Shown here: positions 17,571-24,822 of the stretch, piece after piece
How the letters are laid out: every line of letters begins with the position of its first letter
Numbering within the stretch: the first letter of the stretch is position 1
Assembly (NCBI RefSeq): GCF_012927305.1
Contig: NZ_JABBGH010000003.1
Span: 558,001 to 622,000, forward strand
DNA from: Hymenobacter polaris
GTDB lineage: Bacteria > Bacteroidota > Bacteroidia > Cytophagales > Hymenobacteraceae
DNA: 64,000 nt
Direction: 5' to 3'
Made by a program: the position numbers and the translations under genes
The notes under the pieces: model-generated
Told to the model about the DNA's origin: nothing
The model's input: the letters and a program-made list of their open reading frames with translations, nothing else
The model's database searches: none

Positions 17571-17606
17571 CGGCCCGTTTGGCCTGAAATTTCCTTACCC
17601 CTCGAT

Positions 17607-17801
17607 ATGATTATCGTTCAAATCAAAGACAACGAAACCGTTGACCGCGCGCTGAAGCGCTTCAAAAAGAAGTTTGAGCGCACCGGCGTGCTGAAAGAGC
17701 TGCGCCGCCGCACCTTCTTCCAGAAGCCCAGCATTACCAAGCGCAAGCAGAAGCAGAAAGCCGTTTACAAGCTGGCTACCTACGGTACCGACAGCGAATA
17801 A
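17607..17801 (+). CDS. rpsU: 30S ribosomal protein S21
   Basis: This 64-residue basic protein matches S21 (MIIVQIKDNETVDRALKRFK, then RRRTFFQKPSITKRKQK). The ATG at 17607 is chosen over an upstream in-frame codon at 17568 because that would lie before or inside the promoter. In Bacteroidota S21 has been linked to sequestration of the anti-Shine-Dalgarno end of 16S rRNA, in keeping with the lack of Shine-Dalgarno sites here. It heads the conserved rpsU-xerC-hpf group. Confidence 0.97.
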   Translation: MIIVQIKDNETVDRALKRFKKKFERTGVLKELRRRTFFQKPSITKRKQKQKAVYKLATYGTDSE

Positions 17802-17832
17802 ACCTTCACGCTGAGTTTCGTTGAGGCTGATA

Positions 17833-17872
17833 AAAAGCCCGGCTGGTTGCCTACGCAACCAGCCGGGCTTTT
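17833..17872 (+). terminator. Terminator after rpsU
   Basis: AAAAGCCCGGCTGGTTGC pairs perfectly with its complement around the loop CTAC and ends in TTTT. It should limit read-through from rpsU into xerC, so high S21 output and low recombinase output can come from the same promoter. Confidence 0.9.
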
Positions 17873-18029
17873 CGCGTGGTAGGTACCCTAGAGCTGGGGT
17901 AGGCTACTAATGTGAGGCCGATACCTTGTAACCGAACTGCTGCTCCCTAGGCCCTCAGCGGCGGCTAAAGTCACTCGCTGGAGTACATTTCGCGGGTTGG
18001 CTGCCTGGCCACGTTCTTTAGAACCATCG

Positions 18030-18908
18030 ATGGAGGAATTTCTGGATTTTTTACGCTTCGAGAAGCGTCTTAGCCCCCACACGGTTACGTCCTACCAAAC
18101 CGACCTGACCCAGTTTGCGGCCTTTCTGAGGCAGGAGTATGAGCTGGCTGATATGCGCCAGGCCACGCACCCGCTTATTCGGAGTTGGGTAGTGAGCTTG
18201 ATGAGCCAGCGCCTCGACCCGCGCACCGTGAACCGAAAAGTGGCTTGCCTGCGCTCGTTCTATAAGTTCTTGCTGCGCGCGCGCCAGGTGGAAGCCAACC
18301 CCATGCTGCGCGTGAAAGCGCCTAAGATGGCCAAAAAGCTGCCCGAGTTTGTGCCCGAAGAGGCGCTGAACCGGCTGCTCAACAACTTTCAGTTTGAGGA
18401 TAACTTTGGCGGCGTGCGCGACCAGCTGATTCTAGAAATGCTTTACGGTACGGGCATTCGCCTTTCGGAACTGCTGGGCATTACGGATGCCGACCTGGAC
18501 CTGGCCGGTAGCACGGTGCGCGTAACGGGCAAAGGCAACAAGCAGCGCTTAGTGCCCCTCAATCCTTCGCTGCTGCTGGTGCTAGCGCGCTACCGCGCCG
18601 CGCGGCTGGCTGAGTTTGGGCCTGGCGGCGGCGAGTTGCTGCGCACCGATAAAGGCACCCCGCTCTACGAGAAGCTGGTGTACCGCACCGTGAAGCGCTA
18701 CTTAAGCCAGATTTCGACCTCGGTGGCGCACCAGCACCCACACGCGCTGCGCCATGCCTTTGCTACCCATTTGCTGGGCAAGGGAGCCGACCTGAACGCT
18801 ATTAAGGAGCTGCTGGGCCACGCTAGCCTAGCCGCCACGCAGGTGTACACGCACTTGTCCGTCGATAGGTTGAAATCCGTATTCGACCAAGCGCATCCTC
18901 GTGCGTGA
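18030..18908 (+). CDS. xerC: Site-specific tyrosine recombinase XerC
   Basis: A 292-residue recombinase that with XerD resolves chromosome dimers at dif. The ATG at 18030 gives the usual N-terminal SAM-like domain (FLRFEKRLSPHTVTSYQTDL). The catalytic set is complete: Arg144 (GTGIRLSELLG), Lys168 (TGKGNKQR), His238 and Arg241 (HALRHAFATH), His264 (LLGHASLAATQ) and nucleophile Tyr273 (VYTHLS). It sits between rpsU and hpf, the conserved Bacteroidota arrangement, so it is most likely the housekeeping enzyme and not a phage integrase. No integron or attachment site is seen beside it. Confidence 0.94.
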   Translation: MEEFLDFLRFEKRLSPHTVTSYQTDLTQFAAFLRQEYELADMRQATHPLIRSWVVSLMSQRLDPRTVNRKVACLRSFYKFLLRARQVEANPMLRVKAPKMAKKLPEFVPEEALNRLLNNFQFEDNFGGVRDQLILEMLYGTGIRLSELLGITDADLDLAGSTVRVTGKGNKQRLVPLNPSLLLVLARYRAARLAEFGPGGGELLRTDKGTPLYEKLVYRTVKRYLSQISTSVAHQHPHALRHAFATHLLGKGADLNAIKELLGHASLAATQVYTHLSVDRLKSVFDQAHPRA

Positions 18909-18942
18909 GTTCCGACGTTTTCCCACTCAACCTTTTTTGCCC

Positions 18943-19245
18943 ATGAAAGTGCAAATGCAATCGGTGCATTTCGACGCCGACCAGAAGCTGCTCGACTTTA
19001 TTCAGCAACGCCTCAACAAACTCGACCACTTCTACGACCGCATTACCGATGGCGAGGTAATTCTGCGCGTTAACAACAAAGATGGTGTAGCGAATAAAAC
19101 CGTTGAAATCAAGCTGATGGTGCCGGGCAGCACCCTCTTCAGCACGGAAGACGCCACCTCGTTTGAGGCCGCCACCGATGCGGCGGTGGAAGCGCTCAAA
19201 AGCCAAATTTCAAAGTATAAGGCCAAGCACTTAGCGCAGCACTAA
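18943..19245 (+). CDS. hpf: Ribosome hibernation-promoting factor (short HPF/YfiA type)
   Basis: The 100-residue protein has the beta-alpha-beta-beta-beta-alpha fold of HPF/RaiA, which binds the 30S decoding centre in stationary phase and blocks mRNA and tRNA binding. Visible segments are VQMQSVHFDADQKLLDFIQQ, LDHFYDRITDGEVILRV and SFEAATDAAVEALKSQISK. It has no C-terminal dimerisation domain, so it is the short type. The ATG at 18943 is chosen over the upstream GTG because the fold begins at MKVQMQ. It lies 34 bases after xerC. Confidence 0.93.
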   Translation: MKVQMQSVHFDADQKLLDFIQQRLNKLDHFYDRITDGEVILRVNNKDGVANKTVEIKLMVPGSTLFSTEDATSFEAATDAAVEALKSQISKYKAKHLAQH

Positions 19246-19248
19246 GCC

Positions 19249-19300
19249 GCCACCTAGCTAAGCGCTAGCCGCCCCGGCTGCTACCGCTTAGCTAGGTGGC
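19249..19300. repeat. Perfect 16-bp inverted repeat after hpf
   Basis: GCCACCTAGCTAAGCG (19249-19264) is exactly complementary to 19285-19300 around a 20-base loop. It begins 4 bases after the hpf stop codon. There is no T run, so it is not a normal terminator and may protect the 3' end of the mRNA. Confidence 0.85.
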
Positions 19301-19350
19301 CCTGGCCTAGGGCAGCCGCCACGCAGCTAGGCGCCCCTAGGGGGCCAGCG

Positions 19351-19396
19351 CACTAAAAAGCCCCGGTAGCCAAGCGGCTACCGGGGCTTTTTAGTG
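19351..19396. terminator. Bidirectional terminator between hpf and metK
   Basis: The arms 19351-19371 and 19376-19396 are perfectly complementary over 21 bases around the loop AAGC, with A5 and T5 tracts on the two sides. It serves both convergent genes. Confidence 0.94.
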
Positions 19397-19409
19397 TAAA
19401 ATTTCGGCT

Positions 19410-20672
19410 TTACAGGTTGAAAGCTGCCTTAATCTTATCCACGTAGTCGAGCTTTTCCCAGGTGAAGGTTTCGAAGGTTTTGTCTTCGCCATTCTTCATT
19501 TTTACGGTTACCGTGCCGGGCTGGCGGCCCATGTGGCCGTAGGCGGCCGTGGGCCCGAAGATGGGGTTGCGCAAGCCAAAGCGCTCTACAATAGCGTAGG
19601 GGCGTAGGTCGAAGAGCTGGTTTACCTTATCCGCAATTTCGCCATCGGTTAGGGGCTGGCCACTAGCGTCTTGGGCTTTAGTAGTGCCGTACGTAGTCAC
19701 GTACAAGCCTACCGGCTTGGCCACGCCAATGGCGTAGGCTACCTGCACTAGCGCCTGGTCGGCCACGCCGGCGGCTACCAGGTTTTTAGCAATGTGGCGG
19801 GTAGCGTAGGCGGCCGAGCGGTCGACTTTGCTCGAATCCTTGCCCGAAAACGCGCCGCCGCCGTGGGCGCCCTTGCCGCCGTAGGTATCCACGATGATTT
19901 TGCGGCCCGTGAGGCCCGTATCGCCGTGCGGGCCGCCGATTACGAACTTACCCGTGGGATTGATGTGGTGCTTGATGTCTTCGGTGAACAGGGCCTGCAT
20001 GTCGGAGCTGAGCTTGGCCTTGACCCTAGGGATAAGAATGGCGATGATGTCCTGCTTGATGCGGGCCAGCATCTGCTCCTCCGACTCGTCAAAATCGTCG
20101 TGCTGGGTGCTGATGACGATGGTATCGATGGCCTCGGGGCGGTGGTCGTCGGAGTAGCGGATGGTAACCTGGCTTTTGGCGTCGGGCCGCAGGTAAGTCA
20201 TCTCCTGGCCTTCCTTACGAATGGCCGATAGCTCTTGCAGCAGGCTGTGCGAGAGATCGAGGGCCAGGGGCATGTAGTTGCCGGTTTCATTGGTGGCGTA
20301 GCCAAACATCATGCCCTGGTCGCCGGCGCCCTGCTCTTCGGGGGCCTGGCGCACCACGCCCTGGTTGATGTCGGGCGACTGCTCGTGCAGCGCCGACAGG
20401 ATGCCGCAGCTTTCGGCCTCGAACTTATACTCGGCCTTGGTGTAGCCAATGCGCCGGATAACGGCGCGGGCTACGGTCTGCACATCAACGTAGGCCGACG
20501 ATTTCACCTCGCCGGCTACTACTACTAGGCCCGTGGTAACGAGGGTTTCGCAGGCAACTTTGGCGGCGGGGTCCTGGCGCAGAAAGTCGTCCAGGATGGC
20601 ATCGGAAATCTGGTCCGCTACTTTATCGGGGTGGCCTTCCGACACGGACTCGGAAGTGAACAAATAGGGCAT
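19410..20672 (-). CDS. metK: S-adenosylmethionine synthase
   Basis: A 420-residue enzyme that makes S-adenosylmethionine from methionine and ATP. Signatures are ESVSEGHPDKVADQISDA at the N-terminus (ATP- and metal-binding His14, Asp16, Lys17), GAGDQGMMFGYATNET, the GPHGDTGLTGRKIIVDTYGG stretch, and the phosphate loop GGGAFSGKDSSKVDRSAAY. Length is slightly above the E. coli enzyme (384), as usual in Bacteroidota. A TACTTTTG promoter and a GC-rich leader hairpin lie upstream. It convergently faces hpf across a bidirectional terminator and is near ahcY of the same cycle. Confidence 0.97.
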   Translation of the reverse strand: MPYLFTSESVSEGHPDKVADQISDAILDDFLRQDPAAKVACETLVTTGLVVVAGEVKSSAYVDVQTVARAVIRRIGYTKAEYKFEAESCGILSALHEQSPDINQGVVRQAPEEQGAGDQGMMFGYATNETGNYMPLALDLSHSLLQELSAIRKEGQEMTYLRPDAKSQVTIRYSDDHRPEAIDTIVISTQHDDFDESEEQMLARIKQDIIAILIPRVKAKLSSDMQALFTEDIKHHINPTGKFVIGGPHGDTGLTGRKIIVDTYGGKGAHGGGAFSGKDSSKVDRSAAYATRHIAKNLVAAGVADQALVQVAYAIGVAKPVGLYVTTYGTTKAQDASGQPLTDGEIADKVNQLFDLRPYAIVERFGLRNPIFGPTAAYGHMGRQPGTVTVKMKNGEDKTFETFTWEKLDYVDKIKAAFNL

Positions 20673-20696
20673 GGGATGGAGCTAAGCAAACAAAAG

Positions 20697-20729
20697 CCGC
20701 CCGCCGGGCCAAAGGCCGGGGGCGGGCGG
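20697..20729 (-). promoter_or_regulatory. GC-rich hairpin in the metK leader
   Basis: CCGCCCGCC (20697-20705) pairs with 20721-20729, and inside this GGCC pairs with GGCC around AAA. Read leftward the hairpin is followed by CTTTTGTTTG and then the metK ATG about 25 bases on. It lies just downstream of the predicted metK transcription start, so it is either a leader attenuator or stabiliser for metK, or the terminator of the upstream methyltransferase gene. It does not look like a known SAM riboswitch to me. Confidence 0.6.
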
Positions 20730-20734
20730 AAGTG

Positions 20735-20742
20735 CAAAAGTA
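20735..20742 (-). promoter_or_regulatory. Promoter -7 element of metK
   Basis: On the minus strand this reads TACTTTTG, an exact TAnnTTTG match. A TTG 20 bases upstream is not present. The expected start of transcription is near 20728, immediately before the GC-rich hairpin. Confidence 0.55.
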
Positions 20743-20807
20743 GTGAGTACGGGGTTAGTGGTTAGCGAGTAAGGCCGGCCGCCTAGGGTGCCACCGGCTA
20801 CCAAACG

Positions 20808-22016
20808 CTACCCTAGGCTACTCGGCGCCACTTTCTCGCATACCAGCACCAGCAGGCGGCCGCGCAAGTCGGTAGTAGCAAAAAGATACGTGTCGCCCCC
20901 TTCGCGGATGCCCGTGCGCCGCCGAAAGTCAGCTACCGACTCGGGGAAGTTGCGCGTCGTGACGTGGGCGCGGCCCTCGGGCCCTAGGTGGCTTTTCAGG
21001 GCCGGGCCGTCGGCTTTCTCCACCGCTAGCACCCGAAAAATGCGGCCCGGAAAATCTGCTCGCAGTTCGCTGCTAGTGTATAAATGACTGTGCTGATGCA
21101 ATTTGAGTAGCTCGAAGGCCGTGCCGATACTTTTGAAAGCGCCGGCTTTGAGAATGGCCGCGTTGGGCTCGTAGAGGTACTGCTGCGGCTCGGCGTAGCG
21201 AGCCACGGCCCTCGCCTCGCGGGCGCGGTTGAGGCGAAACTCCTGCTGGCTGCCGTCGCGGCGTAGGTTTAGGGCATAGCGCTCGGGGTCGACGGCGGGC
21301 TCCAGACCCAGCTCATAAAGCACCTCCTTTACCTCATTATCCACGGCCAGCACCCATAGGCGGCGCACGTGCTGCAGCTCCTGAATGGCCAGCTCGATGT
21401 CAAGCATGGGCGAGGTTTTGAGCAGGATGCGCGGGGCGTGGCGCAGCAGCAGCGGTAAGATGCGCGGCACATCGGGCTCGCAGTCGGCCAGCCGCACTAT
21501 TTTGCCGCCGCGCTGGTCGCGCCGGGCCGGGTCGAGGTACAGCCAATCGAAGGGCTCGGTTTGCTGGCGTAAAAAGGCCACGGCATCGGCGGCTTGAATG
21601 GTGACATTGTCGATGCCTAGCTGCTGGAAATTATAGGCTACTACCTGCGCCAAGCGGGCATCGCGCTCCACGTAGTCGACCTGCGCTACCACCGCCGCGA
21701 AGTGTACCGCATCGGCCCCAAACCCACCGGTTAGGTCGGCCAGGCGGGTGGCGCCGGCTACCAGACTCGCCTTGAAGGCGGCCGTGCGCTCGGAGGAAGC
21801 CTGCTCGACCGAGAGCGTGGGTGGAAAAATCAGTTCCGGGTTGTCGGCCCAGGCGGGCAACTTGGTGCGAGCCTTTTGGCGGGCCTGAATCTGGCGCACC
21901 AAGTCGGGCACCGGCAAGTGGGGGTGGCGGCGCGCCTGCAGTGCCAGATGCGCCGGGTCATCGTTGAGGTGGGCGGCCACGTAGCGCCGCGCCGCCTCGG
22001 GTAAGGGAAACTCCAT
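20808..22016 (-). CDS. SAM-dependent methyltransferase with THUMP-like C-terminal domain
   Basis: This 402-residue protein has a class I methyltransferase core from about residue 70: the SAM loop DLTGGFGADAVHFA, an acidic residue in VDYVERDARLAQVVAYN, and the catalytic-type motif WLYLDPARRD, similar to the DPPR/NPPY motif of nucleic-acid methylases. The C-terminal third (EFRLNRAREARAVARY, YLYEPNAAILKAGAFKSI, GRIFRVL) fits the THUMP-like domain of Bacteroidota proteins. RNA or DNA methylation is therefore likely; the target base is unknown. It lies leftward upstream of metK, which makes its methyl donor. Confidence 0.8.
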   Translation of the reverse strand: MEFPLPEAARRYVAAHLNDDPAHLALQARRHPHLPVPDLVRQIQARQKARTKLPAWADNPELIFPPTLSVEQASSERTAAFKASLVAGATRLADLTGGFGADAVHFAAVVAQVDYVERDARLAQVVAYNFQQLGIDNVTIQAADAVAFLRQQTEPFDWLYLDPARRDQRGGKIVRLADCEPDVPRILPLLLRHAPRILLKTSPMLDIELAIQELQHVRRLWVLAVDNEVKEVLYELGLEPAVDPERYALNLRRDGSQQEFRLNRAREARAVARYAEPQQYLYEPNAAILKAGAFKSIGTAFELLKLHQHSHLYTSSELRADFPGRIFRVLAVEKADGPALKSHLGPEGRAHVTTRNFPESVADFRRRTGIREGGDTYLFATTDLRGRLLVLVCEKVAPSSLG

Positions 22017-22059
22017 TATGCCCTAACTAACGCAAAAACCCGCAAACTGGTGCAGCAGC

Positions 22060-22155
22060 AGTGACTAATGATGAGCGATTAGTGAGTAATAATCAGCTAA
22101 TTGAATGGTTATTACTTGCTGATTATTACTCACTAATCACTCATCATTAGTCACT
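22060..22155. repeat. 38-bp-arm inverted repeat running into a stop codon
   Basis: Arms 22060-22097 and 22118-22155 match at 37 of 38 positions (the odd pair is a wobble in RNA). The loop is 20 bases and AT-rich. The right arm ends inside the TAG stop (22156-22154) of the leftward hypothetical gene, so the hairpin would form directly at its 3' end. Its AT-rich sequence (TGAGTAATAATCAGC) differs from neighbouring coding DNA. Confidence 0.88.
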
Positions 22156-22756
22156 ACAAAGTCCACCCTAGGGCCAGCACCGGCCGCCCTTGCGGCGTGG
22201 CTGCCAGCCCGTAGGTAGCTGGGCGCAATGGGCGCAGGCCGCCGTGCCGCGTGGTGGGCAGGTCGCTATTGTAGCTGTCCACCGCCTGCTGGAGGTACTC
22301 GTTGGTGTGGCGATTGATGAAGAGCGTGGCCACCAAGCTAGTGACGAGCAGGCCGCCCGCTACGATTTGGCCGGGGCTGGCATACTGCGCGTTGCCACCG
22401 TTGTATACCTGCGCGCCGTAGCCCAGCACCGAGCCTACCAGCAACGCGCGGTCGGCCAGGTAGAGGCTTTTTTGGCGCTTGTAGGCGTTCAGCGAAGCGA
22501 GGGCTTCCTGGTTGTTGTTGAGGTAGGGGCGTAGCTTCTGGCCGAAAAAGCCAGCGCTTTGGTAGCTCTCCTCGCCGGTTTTGCCGGGCGGCAAAAAAAA
22601 GAAATTATGCTGAGGGCCGTATTGGCCGCGCTCTAAATCTTCGGGCTGCAGCCGGATAGTGGCGGGGGCAGCCTGGGCGGCGGCGCGCAGTGGGGAGGTG
22701 GCAGTTAGAGCGGCAAAGCAACCAATAGCTAGCCAACGCATTGAATAAGATTTCAT
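22154..22756 (-). CDS. Hypothetical secreted protein
   Basis: About 200 residues from ATG 22756, with a signal peptide (SYSMRWLAIGCFAALTATSPLRAAAQA). An in-frame ATG at 22777 is rejected because the -7 element at 22781-22788 would start transcription near it or after it. The mature part has a soluble segment (IRLQPEDLERGQYGPQHNFF), a helical segment (QEALASLNAYKRQKSLYLAD) and two hydrophobic stretches (LLVGSVLGYGAQVYN, GQIVAGGLLVTSLVATLFI), so it may be a small envelope protein. I do not recognise the family. It is divergent from ahcY. Confidence 0.65.
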   Translation of the reverse strand: MKSYSMRWLAIGCFAALTATSPLRAAAQAAPATIRLQPEDLERGQYGPQHNFFFLPPGKTGEESYQSAGFFGQKLRPYLNNNQEALASLNAYKRQKSLYLADRALLVGSVLGYGAQVYNGGNAQYASPGQIVAGGLLVTSLVATLFINRHTNEYLQQAVDSYNSDLPTTRHGGLRPLRPATYGLAATPQGRPVLALGWTL

Positions 22757-22780
22757 AAGAATAAATAAGCTCGTCACTTA

Positions 22781-22788
22781 CAAAGATA
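22781..22788 (-). promoter_or_regulatory. Promoter -7 element of the hypothetical secreted protein gene
   Basis: On the minus strand this reads TATCTTTG, an exact consensus match. It lies 25 bases before the ATG at 22756 and back to back with the ahcY promoter. No well-placed TTG was found. Confidence 0.55.
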
Positions 22789-22826
22789 CAGCGCGCTTGG
22801 CTGCGGCTGCTCCCTTAACCAACTCG

Positions 22827-22834
22827 TATCTTTG
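22827..22834 (+). promoter_or_regulatory. Promoter -7 element of ahcY
   Basis: TATCTTTG is an exact -7 match. The nearest TTG (22797-22799) is 27 bases upstream, longer than the usual 20. Transcription would begin near 22841, about 30 bases before the ATG. Confidence 0.6.
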
Positions 22835-22870
22835 TGGTTACTTCCAAAAGCTTTTTAACCAACCTGATTT

Positions 22871-24190
22871 ATGGTGCAAACCCCTGCCACTACCTACGTG
22901 CCCTATAAAGTGAAAGACCTCAGCCTGGCTGAGTGGGGCCGCAAGGAAATTCGCCTGGCCGAGGCTGAGATGCCCGGCCTGATGGCCCTGCGCGCCGAGT
23001 ACGGCCCGAGCCAGCCCCTGAAGGGCGCCCGCATTGCCGGCTGCCTGCACATGACCATTCAAACGGCCGTGCTCATCGAAACCCTTATTGCCCTAGGGGC
23101 GGAGGTGACGTGGTCGTCGTGCAACATCTTCTCGACCCAGGACCACGCCGCCGCGGCCATCGCCGCCGCCGGCATCCCGGTGTATGCTTGGAAGGGTATG
23201 AACGAGGAAGAGTTTAACTGGTGCATCGAGCAGACGCTGTTCTTTGGCGAAGAGCGCCAGCCGCTGAACATGATTTTGGACGACGGCGGCGACCTCACCA
23301 ACATGGTGCTCAACGACTTCCCCGAGCTAGCCAGCGGCATTCGCGGCATCTCGGAAGAGACGACCACCGGCGTGCTGCGCCTCATCGAGCGCGTGAAGCT
23401 AGGCACCCTGCCCATGCCGGCTTTTAACATCAACGACTCGGTTACCAAGTCGAAGTTTGATAACAAATACGGTTGTAAAGAGTCGGCCGTAGACGCTATT
23501 CGCCGCGCTACCGACATCATGATGGCCGGTAAAGTGGCCGTGGTAGCCGGTTACGGCGACGTAGGAAAAGGTACTGCCGCCAGCCTGCGCGGCGCCGGCG
23601 CCCGCGTCATCGTCACCGAGATTGACCCCATTTGCGCGCTGCAAGCGGCCATGGACAGCTACGAGGTGAAGAAGATGGAGAATGCCATTCCGCGTGCTGA
23701 CATCGTGATTACCACCACCGGCAACTGCGACATCATCCGCGAGGAGCATTTCCGCGCCCTCAAAGACAAGGCCATTGTGTGCAACATCGGCCACTTCGAC
23801 GATGAAATCGACATGGCCTGGCTGAACAAGAACTACGGCCACACAAAAGACACGGTGAAGCCGCAGGTAGACTTGTACAACATTGACGGCAAAGAGGTTA
23901 TCATCCTGGCCGAAGGTCGCTTGGTAAACCTGGGCTGCGCCACCGGTCACCCCTCGTTCGTGATGTCGAACTCGTTCACCAACCAGACGTTGGCCCAGCT
24001 GGAGCTGTGGAAGAATTCGGAGCAGTACGAAAACCAAGTGTACACCCTGCCCAAGCATCTCGACGAGAAAGTAGCCCGCCTGCACCTCGCCAAGATTGGT
24101 GTGGAGCTGGACGAGCTGACGCCTAAGCAAGCCGACTACATCAAGGTGCCCGTCGAAGGCCCTTTCAAGTCGGACCTCTACCGCTACTAA
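22871..24190 (+). CDS. ahcY: Adenosylhomocysteinase
   Basis: A 439-residue enzyme that splits S-adenosylhomocysteine to adenosine and homocysteine, removing the product inhibitor of methyltransferases. Signatures are GCLHMTIQTAVLIETLIALG, CNIFSTQDHAAAAIA, DDGGDLTNMVL, NDSVTKSKFDNKYGC, the NAD loop GYGDVGKGTAASLRGAGARV, CNIGHFDDEID, and the C-terminal NAD-binding Lys/Tyr tail ending FKSDLYRY. Length is full. It has its own promoter and terminator and lies about 2 kb from metK. Confidence 0.97.
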   Translation: MVQTPATTYVPYKVKDLSLAEWGRKEIRLAEAEMPGLMALRAEYGPSQPLKGARIAGCLHMTIQTAVLIETLIALGAEVTWSSCNIFSTQDHAAAAIAAAGIPVYAWKGMNEEEFNWCIEQTLFFGEERQPLNMILDDGGDLTNMVLNDFPELASGIRGISEETTTGVLRLIERVKLGTLPMPAFNINDSVTKSKFDNKYGCKESAVDAIRRATDIMMAGKVAVVAGYGDVGKGTAASLRGAGARVIVTEIDPICALQAAMDSYEVKKMENAIPRADIVITTTGNCDIIREEHFRALKDKAIVCNIGHFDDEIDMAWLNKNYGHTKDTVKPQVDLYNIDGKEVIILAEGRLVNLGCATGHPSFVMSNSFTNQTLAQLELWKNSEQYENQVYTLPKHLDEKVARLHLAKIGVELDELTPKQADYIKVPVEGPFKSDLYRY

Positions 24191-24211
24191 GCCCTAGGGT
24201 AACGGAGCTAG

Positions 24212-24246
24212 AAAAAGCCCGGTTGCGCAAGCGGCCGGGCTTTTTT
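24212..24246 (+). terminator. Terminator of ahcY
   Basis: AAAAGCCCGGTTGC pairs with GCGGCCGGGCTTTT (one mismatch) around GCAA, followed by T6. It lies 22 bases after the stop codon and may also stop the convergent gene at 24263. Confidence 0.9.
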
Positions 24247-24262
24247 GTACTTGTAGTCGTGT

Positions 24263-24766
24263 TTACAGCGCAGCGAGCGGCATGGCCCCGGTGTACTCCT
24301 GGGTTTGCTTGAAAATGGGTACCCCCAGCAGCAGCCAGCTATGCTCGAGCACCGCTACGTAGCGCAATTGCTGGCCCGCCTGGGTGGCCGTGCCCAGCAC
24401 CGGGCGCCAGCGGTGCCCTATCACTACGCCCTGAATGGCGGCATACAGGCCGCGCGGCTTCACTACTCCGGCCGTTTCAAAGTATTCGGCCAGCATCATC
24501 AGCTTCATTCCACTGCCTAAAGTGGTAGTATTGATAGCGCTGCCGTTGCCCAAGGGAGTACCGGGCGGTAGGCTTCCCAGGAGGTTAGCGTTAGGCATAG
24601 CGGGCGGGCTGGAGCCACGAGAAGCCAGTAGCACCATGCCTAGGCTGAAAAAAATGGCTAGCGTTATTCCGAAGCGCTGCCGCAGCAGCCTCGCTGCTTG
24701 CACGGTGGCGTATAGCAGCCCTAGGGCCACTACCACGTTAAAGGCTGACCAAAGTAAGTTCGCCAT
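24263..24766 (-). CDS. Hypothetical membrane protein
   Basis: This 167-residue protein has two N-terminal hydrophobic segments (LLWSAFNVVVALGLLYATVQAA split by LRQRF from ITLAIFFSLGMVLLA), then a soluble domain of about 115 residues with GLYAAIQGVVIGHRWRPVLG and LRYVAVLEHSWLLLGVPIFK. I do not recognise a family. It is a single leftward gene, convergent with ahcY; coding status is supported by composition, membrane topology and length. Confidence 0.6.
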   Translation of the reverse strand: MANLLWSAFNVVVALGLLYATVQAARLLRQRFGITLAIFFSLGMVLLASRGSSPPAMPNANLLGSLPPGTPLGNGSAINTTTLGSGMKLMMLAEYFETAGVVKPRGLYAAIQGVVIGHRWRPVLGTATQAGQQLRYVAVLEHSWLLLGVPIFKQTQEYTGAMPLAAL

Positions 24767-24822
24767 GTGGGTGAGGAGGTTGGGTGGAAAAGGTGCACCT
24801 AAGCTACAGCCTAGTGAGCCAA

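Noticed and set aside
17997..18908. Tyrosine recombinase considered as integrase of a mobile element
   Set aside because: It sits in the conserved rpsU-xerC-hpf order, has XerC features and no cargo, attachment site or repeats typical of an integrative element beside it.
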